In this document: positions 23,359 to 31,850 of the stretch, in pieces | Position numbering within the stretch: position 1 is the stretch's first letter | How the letters are laid out: the number at the start of each line of letters is the position of its first letter | Assembly (NCBI GenBank): GCA_900770835.1 | Contig: CAAGLQ010000259.1 | Location: 1 to 46,551 of the forward strand | Reading direction: 5' to 3' | Source of the DNA: an uncultured Parabacteroides sp. | GTDB taxonomy: Bacteria; Bacteroidota; Bacteroidia; Bacteroidales; Tannerellaceae | Length of the DNA stretch: 46,551 nt | Made by a program: the position numbers and the translations under genes | Notes under the pieces: generated by a model | Database searches by the model: none | What the model was told of the DNA's origin: nothing | The model's input: only the letters and a program-made list of their open reading frames with translations

Positions 23359-25437
23359 CTATCTGTTCTTTTTCTTTAAATAATCATAGATGGCTAATTG
23401 TGCCCGTACAGGAGCCTTGATCGTCTCATCCCGCTTGAAACAGTTACGCAACTCGTTATCCAAACGGCAAGCCTTCACGTTATCAAGCAACTGCAAACGC
23501 AGAATGTCGATCACCTCTTGCTTGATCTCAGCATCCAAGATAGGGAAAGCAGTCTCGATCCTTCGATTGAGATTACGCCGCATCCAGTCGGCGGAGGTCA
23601 GAAAAAGTTCATCCTTCCCCTCATTATAGAAATACCAAATACGGGCGTGCTCCAGGAACATATCGACGATGCGGGTCACCCGTATATTGCGGCTGTAAGG
23701 CTGATCGGGCACGAGGCAACAGATCCCACGCACGATCAAATCAATCTCCACACCCGCCTCGCTGGCCCGATAGAGCATATCGATCATTTGCTGATCGTGC
23801 AGCCCGTTCATCTTTAAGATGATACGTCCTTTGCCTCCGGCCATCACATGGTCGATCTCTCGCTGGATCATGCGCCGCAATTCAGGCACCATATTAAAGC
23901 GTGCCACCAGCAGATGATGGAACGTAGGTGCCTGCAAGCGTCCCTCTAACACCGCAAACACCTTATTTATATCGGTAATAATCTCCTCTTGGCAAGTCAG
24001 CAAGGCCATGTCGGCATAGATCTTCGCTGTCTTTTCGTTGAAATTGCCAGTGCTCAAATAGGCAAAATCCCGTCGCTTCATCCCTTGCGCATTGTCCTTG
24101 CGCAAGATCACCGCTACCTTCGCATGCACTTTCAAGCCGGGGATGCTGTAAATGATTTTGATACCGGCCTGCTCCATGCGTTCCGCCGTGCGCATGTTGT
24201 TCTCCTCGTCGAAGCGAGCTTTCAGCTCCACGAAAACCGTCACCTTCTTACCGTTCTGCGCCGCGCTAATCAACGTATTGATCACGGCGGAGTTCTCCGC
24301 CACTCGATATTGGGTAATCTTGATCTCATCCACCTTTGGGTCGAAAGCCGCCTCCATCAAGAAGCGAATTAGGTAGTCGAACGATTCATAAGGAAATTGC
24401 AACATCACATCCCGCTTCTTAATCACTTTGAAGATCGAACCGGCCTCGTCTAAATAGGGGATGCGCATTGGCAAAGGCGGGTGCTGTTCCAACTGCTTGC
24501 CTGCAGGATTAGGCAACTTGCTCAAATCTTGCAAGTTGTTATAACGACCACCCACCACCAGATCGTCAAGATGAATGCCGAATGCCTCACAAATGAAAGC
24601 CAAGAAATCATCCGGCATCGCCTGGTCATACATGAAGCGGCTCAACGCACCAATCTTACGTTTCTTCACCTTCTTGCGAATCTTCTCCAAGATACTGCCT
24701 TTTCCCTCGTCTTCCAGATAAATATCGGCATCGCGCGAGATCTTGATGCTGTAACAACTCTCAATCTCATAGCCGGGAAAAACGCTTTGCAGGTTGGCCC
24801 GGATAATGTCGTCAATGAACATAATATAATACTTCCCCTCATGCGGAGGCAGTTCGATGAAACGAGGCACCTTCGAATAAGGAATCTTCATCAGAGCATA
24901 ATGATAGATCGGCTCTACACCCGGCTCATCCGAACGTTTGCCCCTCTTAACCATGCGAATCACCAAATAGAGCCTTCGGTCGCGGATGAAGGTGCGGATA
25001 TCGCCCACCTGAATCATGACCGGTGAAAGGAACGGAAAAACCTCCTCGTTGAAGAAGTTGCGCACGAACTCCTCATGGAAGGGCAAAGGACGCTCATCTT
25101 GATACAAGAAAATGTTGTGCCTATTCAATTCTGGCAGGATCTGTTCATAAAAGATGCGATAATAATCGCGTTGCTGCCGATTCACCTCACGAGTAATGGC
25201 AGCCAAAGTCTCCTCCGCCTCATCCGCACTCTCCTCCACGAAGTTCTTCTTCATGATAACGCCTCGATGCTCAGCTACCCGGATCTCATAAAACTCCTCC
25301 AAGTTGGATGAATAGATCGAAAGGAATTTGATGCGTTCATAAATCGGAAGCGAAGCATCTTCTGCCTCCAACAACACACGATAGTTGAATGATAGCCAAC
25401 TAACATCTCTTTTGAAATATCGGTAACCGTTTTCCAT
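23359..25437 (-). CDS. ppk1: polyphosphate kinase 1
   Basis: PPK1 (692 residues) makes and degrades polyphosphate from ATP. The N-terminal domain begins RDVSWLSFNYRVL and continues SIYSSNLEEFYEIRVAEHRG, both diagnostic. The two histidines of the PLD-like catalytic folds are visible: H438 in LKVHAKVAV (the phosphorylated residue, E. coli H435) and H597 in FLEHARIWYF (E. coli H592). Length fits the family. The start is 58 nt from the divergent phosphoesterase start. It is followed at 5 nt by the membrane HTH gene. Polyphosphate supports stress survival and stationary phase in many bacteria. Confidence 0.97.
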   Translation of the reverse strand: MENGYRYFKRDVSWLSFNYRVLLEAEDASLPIYERIKFLSIYSSNLEEFYEIRVAEHRGVIMKKNFVEESADEAEETLAAITREVNRQQRDYYRIFYEQILPELNRHNIFLYQDERPLPFHEEFVRNFFNEEVFPFLSPVMIQVGDIRTFIRDRRLYLVIRMVKRGKRSDEPGVEPIYHYALMKIPYSKVPRFIELPPHEGKYYIMFIDDIIRANLQSVFPGYEIESCYSIKISRDADIYLEDEGKGSILEKIRKKVKKRKIGALSRFMYDQAMPDDFLAFICEAFGIHLDDLVVGGRYNNLQDLSKLPNPAGKQLEQHPPLPMRIPYLDEAGSIFKVIKKRDVMLQFPYESFDYLIRFLMEAAFDPKVDEIKITQYRVAENSAVINTLISAAQNGKKVTVFVELKARFDEENNMRTAERMEQAGIKIIYSIPGLKVHAKVAVILRKDNAQGMKRRDFAYLSTGNFNEKTAKIYADMALLTCQEEIITDINKVFAVLEGRLQAPTFHHLLVARFNMVPELRRMIQREIDHVMAGGKGRIILKMNGLHDQQMIDMLYRASEAGVEIDLIVRGICCLVPDQPYSRNIRVTRIVDMFLEHARIWYFYNEGKDELFLTSADWMRRNLNRRIETAFPILDAEIKQEVIDILRLQLLDNVKACRLDNELRNCFKRDETIKAPVRAQLAIYDYLKKKNR

Positions 25438-25442
25438 GATAA

Positions 25443-25476
25443 TTTGCTCTTCGACGCGTAAAAATAACTACTTTCG
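25443..25476 (+). promoter_or_regulatory. possible promoter in the ppk1/phosphoesterase divergent gap
   Basis: TTTG (25443-25446), a 22-nt spacer and TACTTTCG (7/8 match, 25469-25476) precede the phosphoesterase ATG by 19 nt. The opposite strand has a similarly imperfect TATTTTTA for ppk1, so the two promoters would overlap in only 58 nt. Confidence 0.3.
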
Positions 25477-25495
25477 CTCAATAAAAAGCAAGATT

Positions 25496-25990
25496 ATGGT
25501 TAAAGTTGGATTACTTTCAGACACGCATGGTTTCTGGGACGATAAATATGCTCTCTATTTCAACGAATGCGACGAGATTTGGCACGCAGGCGACATCGGT
25601 TCGCCTGAATTGGCGGATCGTTTGGCGGCACTGAAACCTTTTCGGGCCGTCTATGGCAACATCGACGGGCAACCTATCCGGCTTCAATACGGTAAAGTAG
25701 CACGATTTAAGGTGGAAGAGGTAGAGGTGTTAATGACGCATATAGGCGGTTATCCAGGACGCTACAACCCTGAAATTCGTCCGATGCTGTATGCGGCTCG
25801 CCCCAAGCTGTTTATCGCCGGCCATTCTCACATTTTGAAGGCACAGTTCGACCGAAACCTGAACTGCCTTTACCTAAACCCTGGTGCGGCAGGCATCAGC
25901 GGCTTCCATCAGGTACGCACCCTCATGCGCTTCGCCATAGACGGGAAAGAGATCAAAGATTTAGAGGTGATTGAGCTGAGTGGCTACTGA
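25496..25990 (+). CDS. YfcE/MJ0936-family metallophosphoesterase
   Basis: This 164-residue calcineurin-like phosphoesterase has the small-family metal ligands in order: D9-x-H11 (SDTHG), GDIG at 32-35, GN-I-D at 54-57, a central THIGG, and the C-terminal GHSH. E. coli YfcE hydrolyses phosphodiesters in vitro; the natural substrate is unsettled. I chose the ATG at 25496 because the family begins exactly MVKVGLLSDTHG; an upstream ATG at 25436 would add 20 unlike residues and overlap the ppk1 start. Its 3' end overlaps the convergent membrane gene by 7 nt. Confidence 0.92.
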   Translation: MVKVGLLSDTHGFWDDKYALYFNECDEIWHAGDIGSPELADRLAALKPFRAVYGNIDGQPIRLQYGKVARFKVEEVEVLMTHIGGYPGRYNPEIRPMLYAARPKLFIAGHSHILKAQFDRNLNCLYLNPGAAGISGFHQVRTLMRFAIDGKEIKDLEVIELSGY

Positions 25991-27096
25991 AAGTTTTCTT
26001 CCATCAGAGCCGTATTGCGCAAATAAGGATACTCTTGCTCGAAATAGCCACTGAAAACGTTCTTCCCTATATTCTCCTTGATCTGCTTCACGGTCCATAA
26101 CTTACCACTTGAATGCCGAACCTCAGCCAATTGCTCAGGATTTTCAAGACGAATGGTATAGAGAAAAACCAGATGCTTCACCCGATGCGTCTCAAACGTA
26201 TAACGGATCAGACAGTGTGGCTCAATAAGTGGATCATCAGCTAATCTCCCCAACATAGTCCGCAATGTATCGGCATGAGAATGACGAAACAGCATGTAGC
26301 CGTGGAGCGGGTGATCCAAAGTGTTAGACGAGACAAAATCTTCCGACGACCGTTTCACCAAGTAAATCATCCCTTGGTATAAGACCGCTACACGGATCAC
26401 CGGATGGTAATACTTCTTAGGCAAGGCTCGGCTGACTGAGCGGGCTATGCAACCCACTACCTTCCCCTCGTCGTTCAGCACAGGGAGCCACATCTCCTTT
26501 TCTAAACTGCCACTCATCCAAAAGACACGAATCTGCTCATAGATCAGCAACGAAACACCCAAGAACCAAGGCATTTCCCGATAAAGCAGCCGCTCAGCCG
26601 CTGGATCATGGTGCATTTCCATAGGCAATATGCTATATATCAATATGCAGAACAGATGCAACGTATAAATACTTTGTGCCAGTTGAGCTAAGAAAAAAAA
26701 CTCATTCAAAGTAGCACGTACATATATCCGCTTATAAGTCGGTTTGTTTGAATGACGCACATGATGCAACACTATGCGTTTGCTGAAACTGAATAGCGCA
26801 AGGGAAACCACCAAAAGCATTTCAACGATCAATGGTGAATGCACGAAAAGTGTCGTACGCAACCGAAAGAAAAAGAAACACGTATAAAGAGCAAAAGTCA
26901 AAATGGTCGGAAGGAACATGAATTGATATACATTTTTTTCCTGCAAGCGCCAGTAAAGCAAAAAGCACAACATACAAAAAGACAACGCAATGACAAAAGA
27001 GAACAAATAGGAGAAAAAGTTATCCAAAAACATGAACAACACTAACGGCAACAACCCGATCGCCTGATTATCCAGATTTTTCTTGACTTTATTCAT
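25984..27096 (-). CDS. membrane protein with C-terminal degenerate Nudix domain
   Basis: This 370-residue protein is hydrophobic in its first half (about five or six segments between 12 and 190) and soluble in its second half. Residues about 201-361 align along their whole length with the Nudix domain of the gene at 6979-7926: PVLNDEGKVVG matches PLVNEAGEVIG, HPVIRVAV matches HPVVHLHI, and LWTVKQIKENIGK matches FWTIEEIKANLGK with FEQE following in both. The catalytic Nudix box is lost, however: around 275-290 the required G-x5-E-x7-RE-EE residues are replaced by HGYMLFRHSHADTLRTMLGRL. It is therefore probably a ligand-sensing or structural pseudo-Nudix domain facing the cytoplasm. Its stop overlaps that of the convergent phosphoesterase. 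Function is unknown. Confidence 0.8.
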   Translation of the reverse strand: MNKVKKNLDNQAIGLLPLVLFMFLDNFFSYLFSFVIALSFCMLCFLLYWRLQEKNVYQFMFLPTILTFALYTCFFFFRLRTTLFVHSPLIVEMLLVVSLALFSFSKRIVLHHVRHSNKPTYKRIYVRATLNEFFFLAQLAQSIYTLHLFCILIYSILPMEMHHDPAAERLLYREMPWFLGVSLLIYEQIRVFWMSGSLEKEMWLPVLNDEGKVVGCIARSVSRALPKKYYHPVIRVAVLYQGMIYLVKRSSEDFVSSNTLDHPLHGYMLFRHSHADTLRTMLGRLADDPLIEPHCLIRYTFETHRVKHLVFLYTIRLENPEQLAEVRHSSGKLWTVKQIKENIGKNVFSGYFEQEYPYLRNTALMEENFQ

Positions 27097-27193
27097 AGCG
27101 TTTAATTTTTATCATTCCGTTGATGATAAAACAACCCGCAAAAGGATTTTGTTTAACAAAAAAGCACTCAAACGGACTATTTTATGACACAGA

Positions 27194-27220
27194 GCCATGC
27201 TAGGCAAAGCCTGGCATGGC
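27194..27220 (-). terminator. hairpin after lipA
   Basis: A 12-bp stem pairs GCCATGCTAGGC (27194-27205) with GCCTGGCATGGC (27209-27220), with one wobble pair and an AAA loop. It lies 30 nt past the lipA stop. The T-run is poor on both strands, so it may be a pause or stability structure. Confidence 0.5.
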
Positions 27221-27249
27221 ATCCGATTCAAAATTCACAAATAACCGTT

Positions 27250-28095
27250 TCAGACGTGCCGCTCCGCATGATAGGAGGAGCGCACAAGTGGCGCACTCTC
27301 CACCTTCTTGAAACCTTTGGCCAAGGCCCATGCCTTATACTCCGCAAAATGTTCCGGCGTGATATAGGCCTTCACCGGAATGTTCTTACGTGAAGGTTGC
27401 AAATACTGACCAATCGTCAATACGGAAACGCCCACCGCAAAGACATCATCCATCAAGGCCTGAATCTCCTCGTCGGTCTCTCCTAAGCCGACCATAATGC
27501 CTGTCTTGGCTACCACACCCCGCTCAGCAATGCGATGCAATACTGATAAGCTCACCTCATATTTAGCCGCACTCCGTACTTCTGGCGTTAAGCGTCTAAC
27601 AGTCTCCATATTGTGCGAGATAATCTCCGGAGCGGACTCAACCACTTGATCGACCAAATCCAAACGTCCTTGGAAGTCGGGAATCAGCACCTCTACCGTT
27701 GTCTCCGGATTGACGGCCTTGATGGTTCGGATAGTCTCCGCCCAATGGGCAGCCCCTAAATCTGGGAGGTCATCCCGATCCACGGAGGTAATGACCGCAT
27801 GGTTCAGTTTCATCAGTCGGATGCTTTCCGCCACGTTAGCCGGCTCTTTCGGGTCAAGCGGCAGCGGCTTACCCGTCAGTGTGTTGCAAAACTTACAGGA
27901 GCGGGTACAGATCTCCCCGCCAATCATGAAAGTAGCTGTTCCCCTACTCCAACACTCGCCCATGTTCGGGCATTTGCCACTGGTACAAATCGTATGCAAG
28001 CAGTGCGACTCTACAATCGTTTTCGTACGGGTAAATTGCTCATTTCCACCTAAACGGATCTTCAACCAATCCGGTTTTCGTAAATGTTCTGCCAT
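27250..28095 (-). CDS. lipA: lipoyl synthase
   Basis: LipA (281 residues) inserts two sulfurs into protein-bound octanoate. It is a radical-SAM enzyme with two clusters: the auxiliary cluster motif C37-x4-C42-x5-C48 (CTSGKCPNMGEC), the radical-SAM motif C63-x3-C67-x2-C70, and the C-terminal VRSSYHA serine that also ligates the auxiliary cluster. I placed the start at 28095 (MAEHLRKPDWLKIRLGG) because the family begins there; the 47 extra residues of the longer frame lie in the 3' end of the DPP IV gene. It follows that gene by 4 nt, so the two are co-transcribed. Confidence 0.96.
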   Translation of the reverse strand: MAEHLRKPDWLKIRLGGNEQFTRTKTIVESHCLHTICTSGKCPNMGECWSRGTATFMIGGEICTRSCKFCNTLTGKPLPLDPKEPANVAESIRLMKLNHAVITSVDRDDLPDLGAAHWAETIRTIKAVNPETTVEVLIPDFQGRLDLVDQVVESAPEIISHNMETVRRLTPEVRSAAKYEVSLSVLHRIAERGVVAKTGIMVGLGETDEEIQALMDDVFAVGVSVLTIGQYLQPSRKNIPVKAYITPEHFAEYKAWALAKGFKKVESAPLVRSSYHAERHV

Positions 28096-28099
28096 ACGC

Positions 28100-30277
28100 C
28101 TACAAGTTTTCAAACAGATAGTTCGCCATCTTCGTGTAGAGGTGATAACGAGTGTTTCCACCATAAATGCTATGATTGCGATCCTTATAGACATGCATGT
28201 CAAACTGCTTGCCGGCCTGCACCAAAGCCTCAGCATAATCTAAGCTCTGCATGAAATGCACATTGTCATCCGCTGTTCCATGAACCAAAAGCAACTTACC
28301 TTGCAGGTTCTTCACCAAGCTCAGGGGAGCCGTTGCCTTATACCCCTCAAAGTTCTCCTGCGGTGTACGCATGAATCGCTCCGTATAGATCGTATCATAG
28401 TAATGCCAATCCGTTGGAGGAGCCACGGCAATACCCACCTTAAAGGTGCCGTTGCCTGTACTCAATGCCATCAGCGTATTGTAGCCGCCGAAGCTCCAAC
28501 CCCAAATCGCAATCCGATCCTTATCTATATAGGGCAACTCGCCTAACGCACGTGCCGCCTCCACTTGATCTTTAGATTCCAATTCGCCCATACGCAGATA
28601 GGTGCATTTACGGAAGGCCTCACCCCTCGCGCCGGTTCCCCGACCATCCACACACACCACAATAATGCCATTAGCCGCCAAGTATTGCTCCCAGTCAAAG
28701 CCATATTGATCCAACACCTGTTGTGAATTGGGGCCGCTATATTGCGTCATCATCACCGGATAACGATTGGAAGGATCAAAATCGGCAGGTTTTACCATCC
28801 ACGCATTCAATTCATAACCTGACGCCGTGGTTACTGTCGTAAACTCCTTCTTAGCGAAAGTATATTGCGCCAACTTGTTCCGCAAGTCCGCATTGTCTTG
28901 CAAGACACGTAACTCCTTCTTCGTTTTCGTCTCATTCACTGTGATGCGAGCCGGGGTATTTGCATTGGAATAGGTGTTCACGAAATAGGCAAAATTACGG
29001 CTGAAATCCGCATGATTGGTTCCTACCTTCTCACTCAACTTCGTCTTGACACCCTTTGCGTCAATCTTATAGATCGCCCGACGGATCGGACTCTCCTCCG
29101 CTGACTCATAATAGCAGGTCTTCGTAGCCTCGTCATACCCCAAGAAAGCGGTCACATCCCAGTTACCCTGCGTGATTTGACGTTGCATCACACCCGTCGG
29201 TGAATAGAGATAAATATGCGCATAGCCATCCTGCTCACTAACATAAGTAAAGCCATTCTCCATAAAATGGATTGACTTCAACCAATCTGAATCCACATAA
29301 CACTTATTCTCCTCTCGCAAGATCAAACGAAAGACCCCACTCTTCGGATTAGCGTAGTACATGCTGAACAGATTTTGCTGACGATTCAAGGTCATAATCG
29401 CCAACTGATCAGAATGCGTAGTAAAAGCAATGCGCGGAATGTAATAATCACCATCTATTGGCACTCTCAACTCCTTCGTATCTCTGGTCGCCACATTATA
29501 GGAATGCACGGTTACCTTCGAGTTCTTCTCGCCCGCCTTCGGATACTTGTAAGTATAATATGTAGGATAAAGTCCATTGCCATTGTACATCTGCATCGAA
29601 TATTCAGGCACCTCGCTTTCATCTGAACGGACAAAGGTCAAATACTCACTATCAGGCGACCAGGCCATGAGATTCGTCACGGCAAACTCCTCCTCATACA
29701 CCCAATCAGTGATGCCGTTCATGACTTTGTTACGCTCGCCATCTTTCGTGACTTGCACCTCAGTGTCGTAATCAAACTTACGAATCCAAATGTTGTTATC
29801 CTTCACATAAGCCACCATACGACCATCCGGAGAGAAAGTAGGGATCATCTGCTTGCCACCGGTGTCAGAGATTGGCTTCACGTAGTTACGACGCACGTCG
29901 TAGTCATACACAACCGCTTTACGAGAGCGACGGTAAATAGACTCCGTTTCCCGCCACACCAAGATGTGATGTCCGGTGCTACTAATCTCATAGCCATCAA
30001 AATCGGTAAAGTTACACTCCCGTGCTTTACGAGCATTGAAAAGTGTATCCACTGGGTTTCCTGTACGATACGCATACTTGATGATCATATCTCGCTCAGC
30101 ATTCATCGCTGTGTAATGCTCGCCATCCGGCAGTGAGCGCATCTCGCCAATGGCCGTCACCTGACGGAACTTACCGTCTGTTATCTCTTTCAGTTCTACA
30201 CGTTTGTTGCCATTCTGCGCGGCCACACCTCCTGCCACAAGCAGTGAGAACAACAAGCCCATGCCTAAATTCTTCAT
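28100..30277 (-). CDS. dipeptidyl peptidase IV, S9B family
   Basis: This exported serine peptidase (725 residues) removes X-Pro and X-Ala dipeptides from peptide N-termini. A signal peptide ends near Ala20-Gln21. An eight-bladed beta-propeller fills about 35-480 and includes the DPP IV-type helix WVYEEEFAVTNLMAWSPD. The alpha/beta hydrolase at about 490-725 has the nucleophile S595 in WGWSFGGYN, Asp in GTADDNVHF and His in DRNHSIYGG. The Glu-Glu pair in YEEEF is the amino-terminus recognition site of DPP IV. It is periplasmic or surface-bound. It heads an operon with lipA. Its -7 box borders the second 22-bp repeat array. Confidence 0.94.
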   Translation of the reverse strand: MKNLGMGLLFSLLVAGGVAAQNGNKRVELKEITDGKFRQVTAIGEMRSLPDGEHYTAMNAERDMIIKYAYRTGNPVDTLFNARKARECNFTDFDGYEISSTGHHILVWRETESIYRRSRKAVVYDYDVRRNYVKPISDTGGKQMIPTFSPDGRMVAYVKDNNIWIRKFDYDTEVQVTKDGERNKVMNGITDWVYEEEFAVTNLMAWSPDSEYLTFVRSDESEVPEYSMQMYNGNGLYPTYYTYKYPKAGEKNSKVTVHSYNVATRDTKELRVPIDGDYYIPRIAFTTHSDQLAIMTLNRQQNLFSMYYANPKSGVFRLILREENKCYVDSDWLKSIHFMENGFTYVSEQDGYAHIYLYSPTGVMQRQITQGNWDVTAFLGYDEATKTCYYESAEESPIRRAIYKIDAKGVKTKLSEKVGTNHADFSRNFAYFVNTYSNANTPARITVNETKTKKELRVLQDNADLRNKLAQYTFAKKEFTTVTTASGYELNAWMVKPADFDPSNRYPVMMTQYSGPNSQQVLDQYGFDWEQYLAANGIIVVCVDGRGTGARGEAFRKCTYLRMGELESKDQVEAARALGELPYIDKDRIAIWGWSFGGYNTLMALSTGNGTFKVGIAVAPPTDWHYYDTIYTERFMRTPQENFEGYKATAPLSLVKNLQGKLLLVHGTADDNVHFMQSLDYAEALVQAGKQFDMHVYKDRNHSIYGGNTRYHLYTKMANYLFENL

Positions 30278-30331
30278 TATTTTTTTGTCTTAATGGATTA
30301 CAAAAAATTATCGTTATTACTGATTGAGCAA

Positions 30332-30339
30332 CAAAAGTA
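30332..30339 (-). promoter_or_regulatory. -7 box for the DPP IV-lipA operon
   Basis: TACTTTTG on the minus strand fits TAnnTTTG exactly, 55 nt upstream of the start at 30277. The -33 region (about 30359-30363) has no TTTG. The 22-bp array starts 39 nt further upstream. Confidence 0.4.
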
Positions 30340-30378
30340 GCAATAAAAAATCAGACTCTCCCGATACGCCCAAAAAAC

Positions 30379-30498
30379 GTTGCTCGTAGTCTCAAAAAAC
30401 ATTGCCCATCGTTTTCAAAAACGTTGCCCGTAGTTTTGGAAAACGTTGCCCGTAGTTTTTTAGGACGTTGCCCGTGGTTTTACAAAAACATGGGCAAC
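30379..30498. repeat. 22-bp tandem repeat array, locus 2 (5 units plus inverted half-copy)
   Basis: Five units begin at 30379, 30401, 30423, 30445 and 30467, again exactly 22 bp apart, with head RTTGCYCRT and tail NRTTTTNNAAAAC. Units 3-5 are nearly identical in the head and middle. The array closes with an inverted head ATGGGCAAC (30490-30498), which can pair with any forward unit. It occupies most of the 344-nt gap between the divergent DPP IV and thioredoxin-like genes and ends within 10 nt of the latter's -33 element. The rest of the gap holds promoters and leaders only. Confidence 0.88.
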
Positions 30499-30505
30499 GT
30501 TTTGA

Positions 30506-30535
30506 TTGCGCCTTTAAGCAAGTTTATTAACTTTG
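30506..30535 (+). promoter_or_regulatory. promoter of the thioredoxin-like/radical SAM operon
   Basis: TTG (30506-30508), a 19-nt spacer and the perfect -7 box TAACTTTG (30528-30535) lie 87 nt upstream of the start codon at 30622. The promoter directly abuts the inverted half-copy of the 22-bp array. Confidence 0.55.
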
Positions 30536-30621
30536 CAACAGTTGCCAAAAGCCACGATCTTTTATTCGTAGCGTGAGATAAGGCAAAACAGTTATTTAAC
30601 AAGCATTTAATAGAGAAAAAG

Positions 30622-30885
30622 ATGAAACCTGTCAAACTATTTTACTTAGAGAAATGTCCCTTCTGCAAGAAGGCTTTCCAATATATAAAGGAGTTGCAAG
30701 ATGAGTATCCGGAGCTGAAGGCTGTCGAGATCGAGACCATAGAGGAGTCGAAAGAGCCAGAGGTGGCCAATCAATATGACTACTATTATGTGCCTACCTT
30801 TTATATAGATGAGGTGAAAGAGCATGAGGCCGGAATCTTCAAGAACGAGGTAGAAGCATTGTTACGCAAAGCGTTAGATGCTTGA
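30622..30885 (+). CDS. glutaredoxin/thioredoxin-fold small protein
   Basis: This 87-residue thioredoxin-fold protein has the redox motif C12-P-F-C15 after the first strand and a conserved cis-proline at P58 in YYVPTFY. Length and lack of a signal fit a cytoplasmic glutaredoxin-like protein. It is more acidic than typical glutaredoxins (many Glu at 31-48). The radical SAM gene follows after 9 nt, and the PLC-like gene after that, so it likely heads a three-gene transcript. The redox partner is unknown. Confidence 0.88.
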   Translation: MKPVKLFYLEKCPFCKKAFQYIKELQDEYPELKAVEIETIEESKEPEVANQYDYYYVPTFYIDEVKEHEAGIFKNEVEALLRKALDA

Positions 30886-30894
30886 TCCATATCT

Positions 30895-31839
30895 ATGAAG
30901 CCCGAGAAACGATACCACGAGCTGTCCGATTTTCTTCATCAGGTGTTTCCTGGTTTCAAAGTGCAGAAGATCTCGCTCAACGCAGGATTTACCTGTCCCA
31001 ATCGAGATGGCACGAAGGGCTGGGGAGGGTGCACTTATTGTAATAACCAAACCTTCAGTCCCGACTATTGTCAACCGGTCGAAAGTGTCAGCAAGCAATT
31101 GGGACAAGGAATCCAGTTTTTTGCTTGCAAGTATCCTTCAATGCGTTATTTGGCCTATTTCCAAGCCTATACAAACACATACGGCACACCCGAACGGTTG
31201 ATTAGCCTGTATGAGGAGGCCTTGGCCTATCCCAATGTAGAGGGATTGATCGTAGGCACACGCCCAGATTGCATGCCCGATGCGCTGTTAGACTATTTTG
31301 AGACATTGAGCCGCAAGCGCTTTGTCTTGATCGAATATGGCGTGGAAAGTACATTGGATCGTACGCTCGAACGCATCAATCGTGGGCACACCGAAGCAGC
31401 ATCGGAGGATGCTATTCGGCGCACGGCTGCACGAGGCATCTATACCGGTGCCCATCTGATCTTGGGCTTGCCTGGAGAGAGCCGAGCGGATATGCTACAT
31501 CACGCGGAAGTAATGGGTCATTTGCCCTTGACTACCCTCAAACTCCATCAGCTGCAGCTGATCCGTCATACACGGATGGCTAAGGAGTATGAAGAAAGAC
31601 CAGAAGACTTCCATTTCTTCACGGCGGAGGCGTATATCGACCTGGTGATTGACTTCATTGAACGCTTACCCCAAAGTATCGTGCTGGAACGTTTCGTTTC
31701 GCAATCACCTAGATCTTTATTGATCAAGCCTGACTGGGGATTGAAGAATTATGAGTTCACGGCGAAGGTGGATCGTCGTTTAGCTGAACGAGACACTTAT
31801 CAAGGGCGTCTTTTTACTGACACACAACTAACAATTTAA
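30895..31839 (+). CDS. radical SAM protein, TIGR01212 / YhcC family
   Basis: This 314-residue protein has an unusual radical-SAM cluster motif, C34-x11-C46-x2-C49 (GFTCPNRDG then GGCTYC), characteristic of the YhcC/TIGR01212 family. Other family marks are YFQAYTNTYG, a GTRPDC motif, EYGVES and GLPGES in the barrel. E. coli YhcC has no firmly established reaction. It lies between a thioredoxin-like gene and a PLC-like lipoprotein gene with gaps of 9 and 11 nt. Confidence 0.9.
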   Translation: MKPEKRYHELSDFLHQVFPGFKVQKISLNAGFTCPNRDGTKGWGGCTYCNNQTFSPDYCQPVESVSKQLGQGIQFFACKYPSMRYLAYFQAYTNTYGTPERLISLYEEALAYPNVEGLIVGTRPDCMPDALLDYFETLSRKRFVLIEYGVESTLDRTLERINRGHTEAASEDAIRRTAARGIYTGAHLILGLPGESRADMLHHAEVMGHLPLTTLKLHQLQLIRHTRMAKEYEERPEDFHFFTAEAYIDLVIDFIERLPQSIVLERFVSQSPRSLLIKPDWGLKNYEFTAKVDRRLAERDTYQGRLFTDTQLTI

Positions 31840-31850
31840 AATATAACACA

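Noticed and set aside
28096..28236. 47-residue N-terminal extension of lipA
   Set aside because: It lies within the DPP IV 3' end in another frame. LipA proteins start at MAEHLRKPDWL, and the 4-nt gap to the DPP IV stop fits translational coupling.
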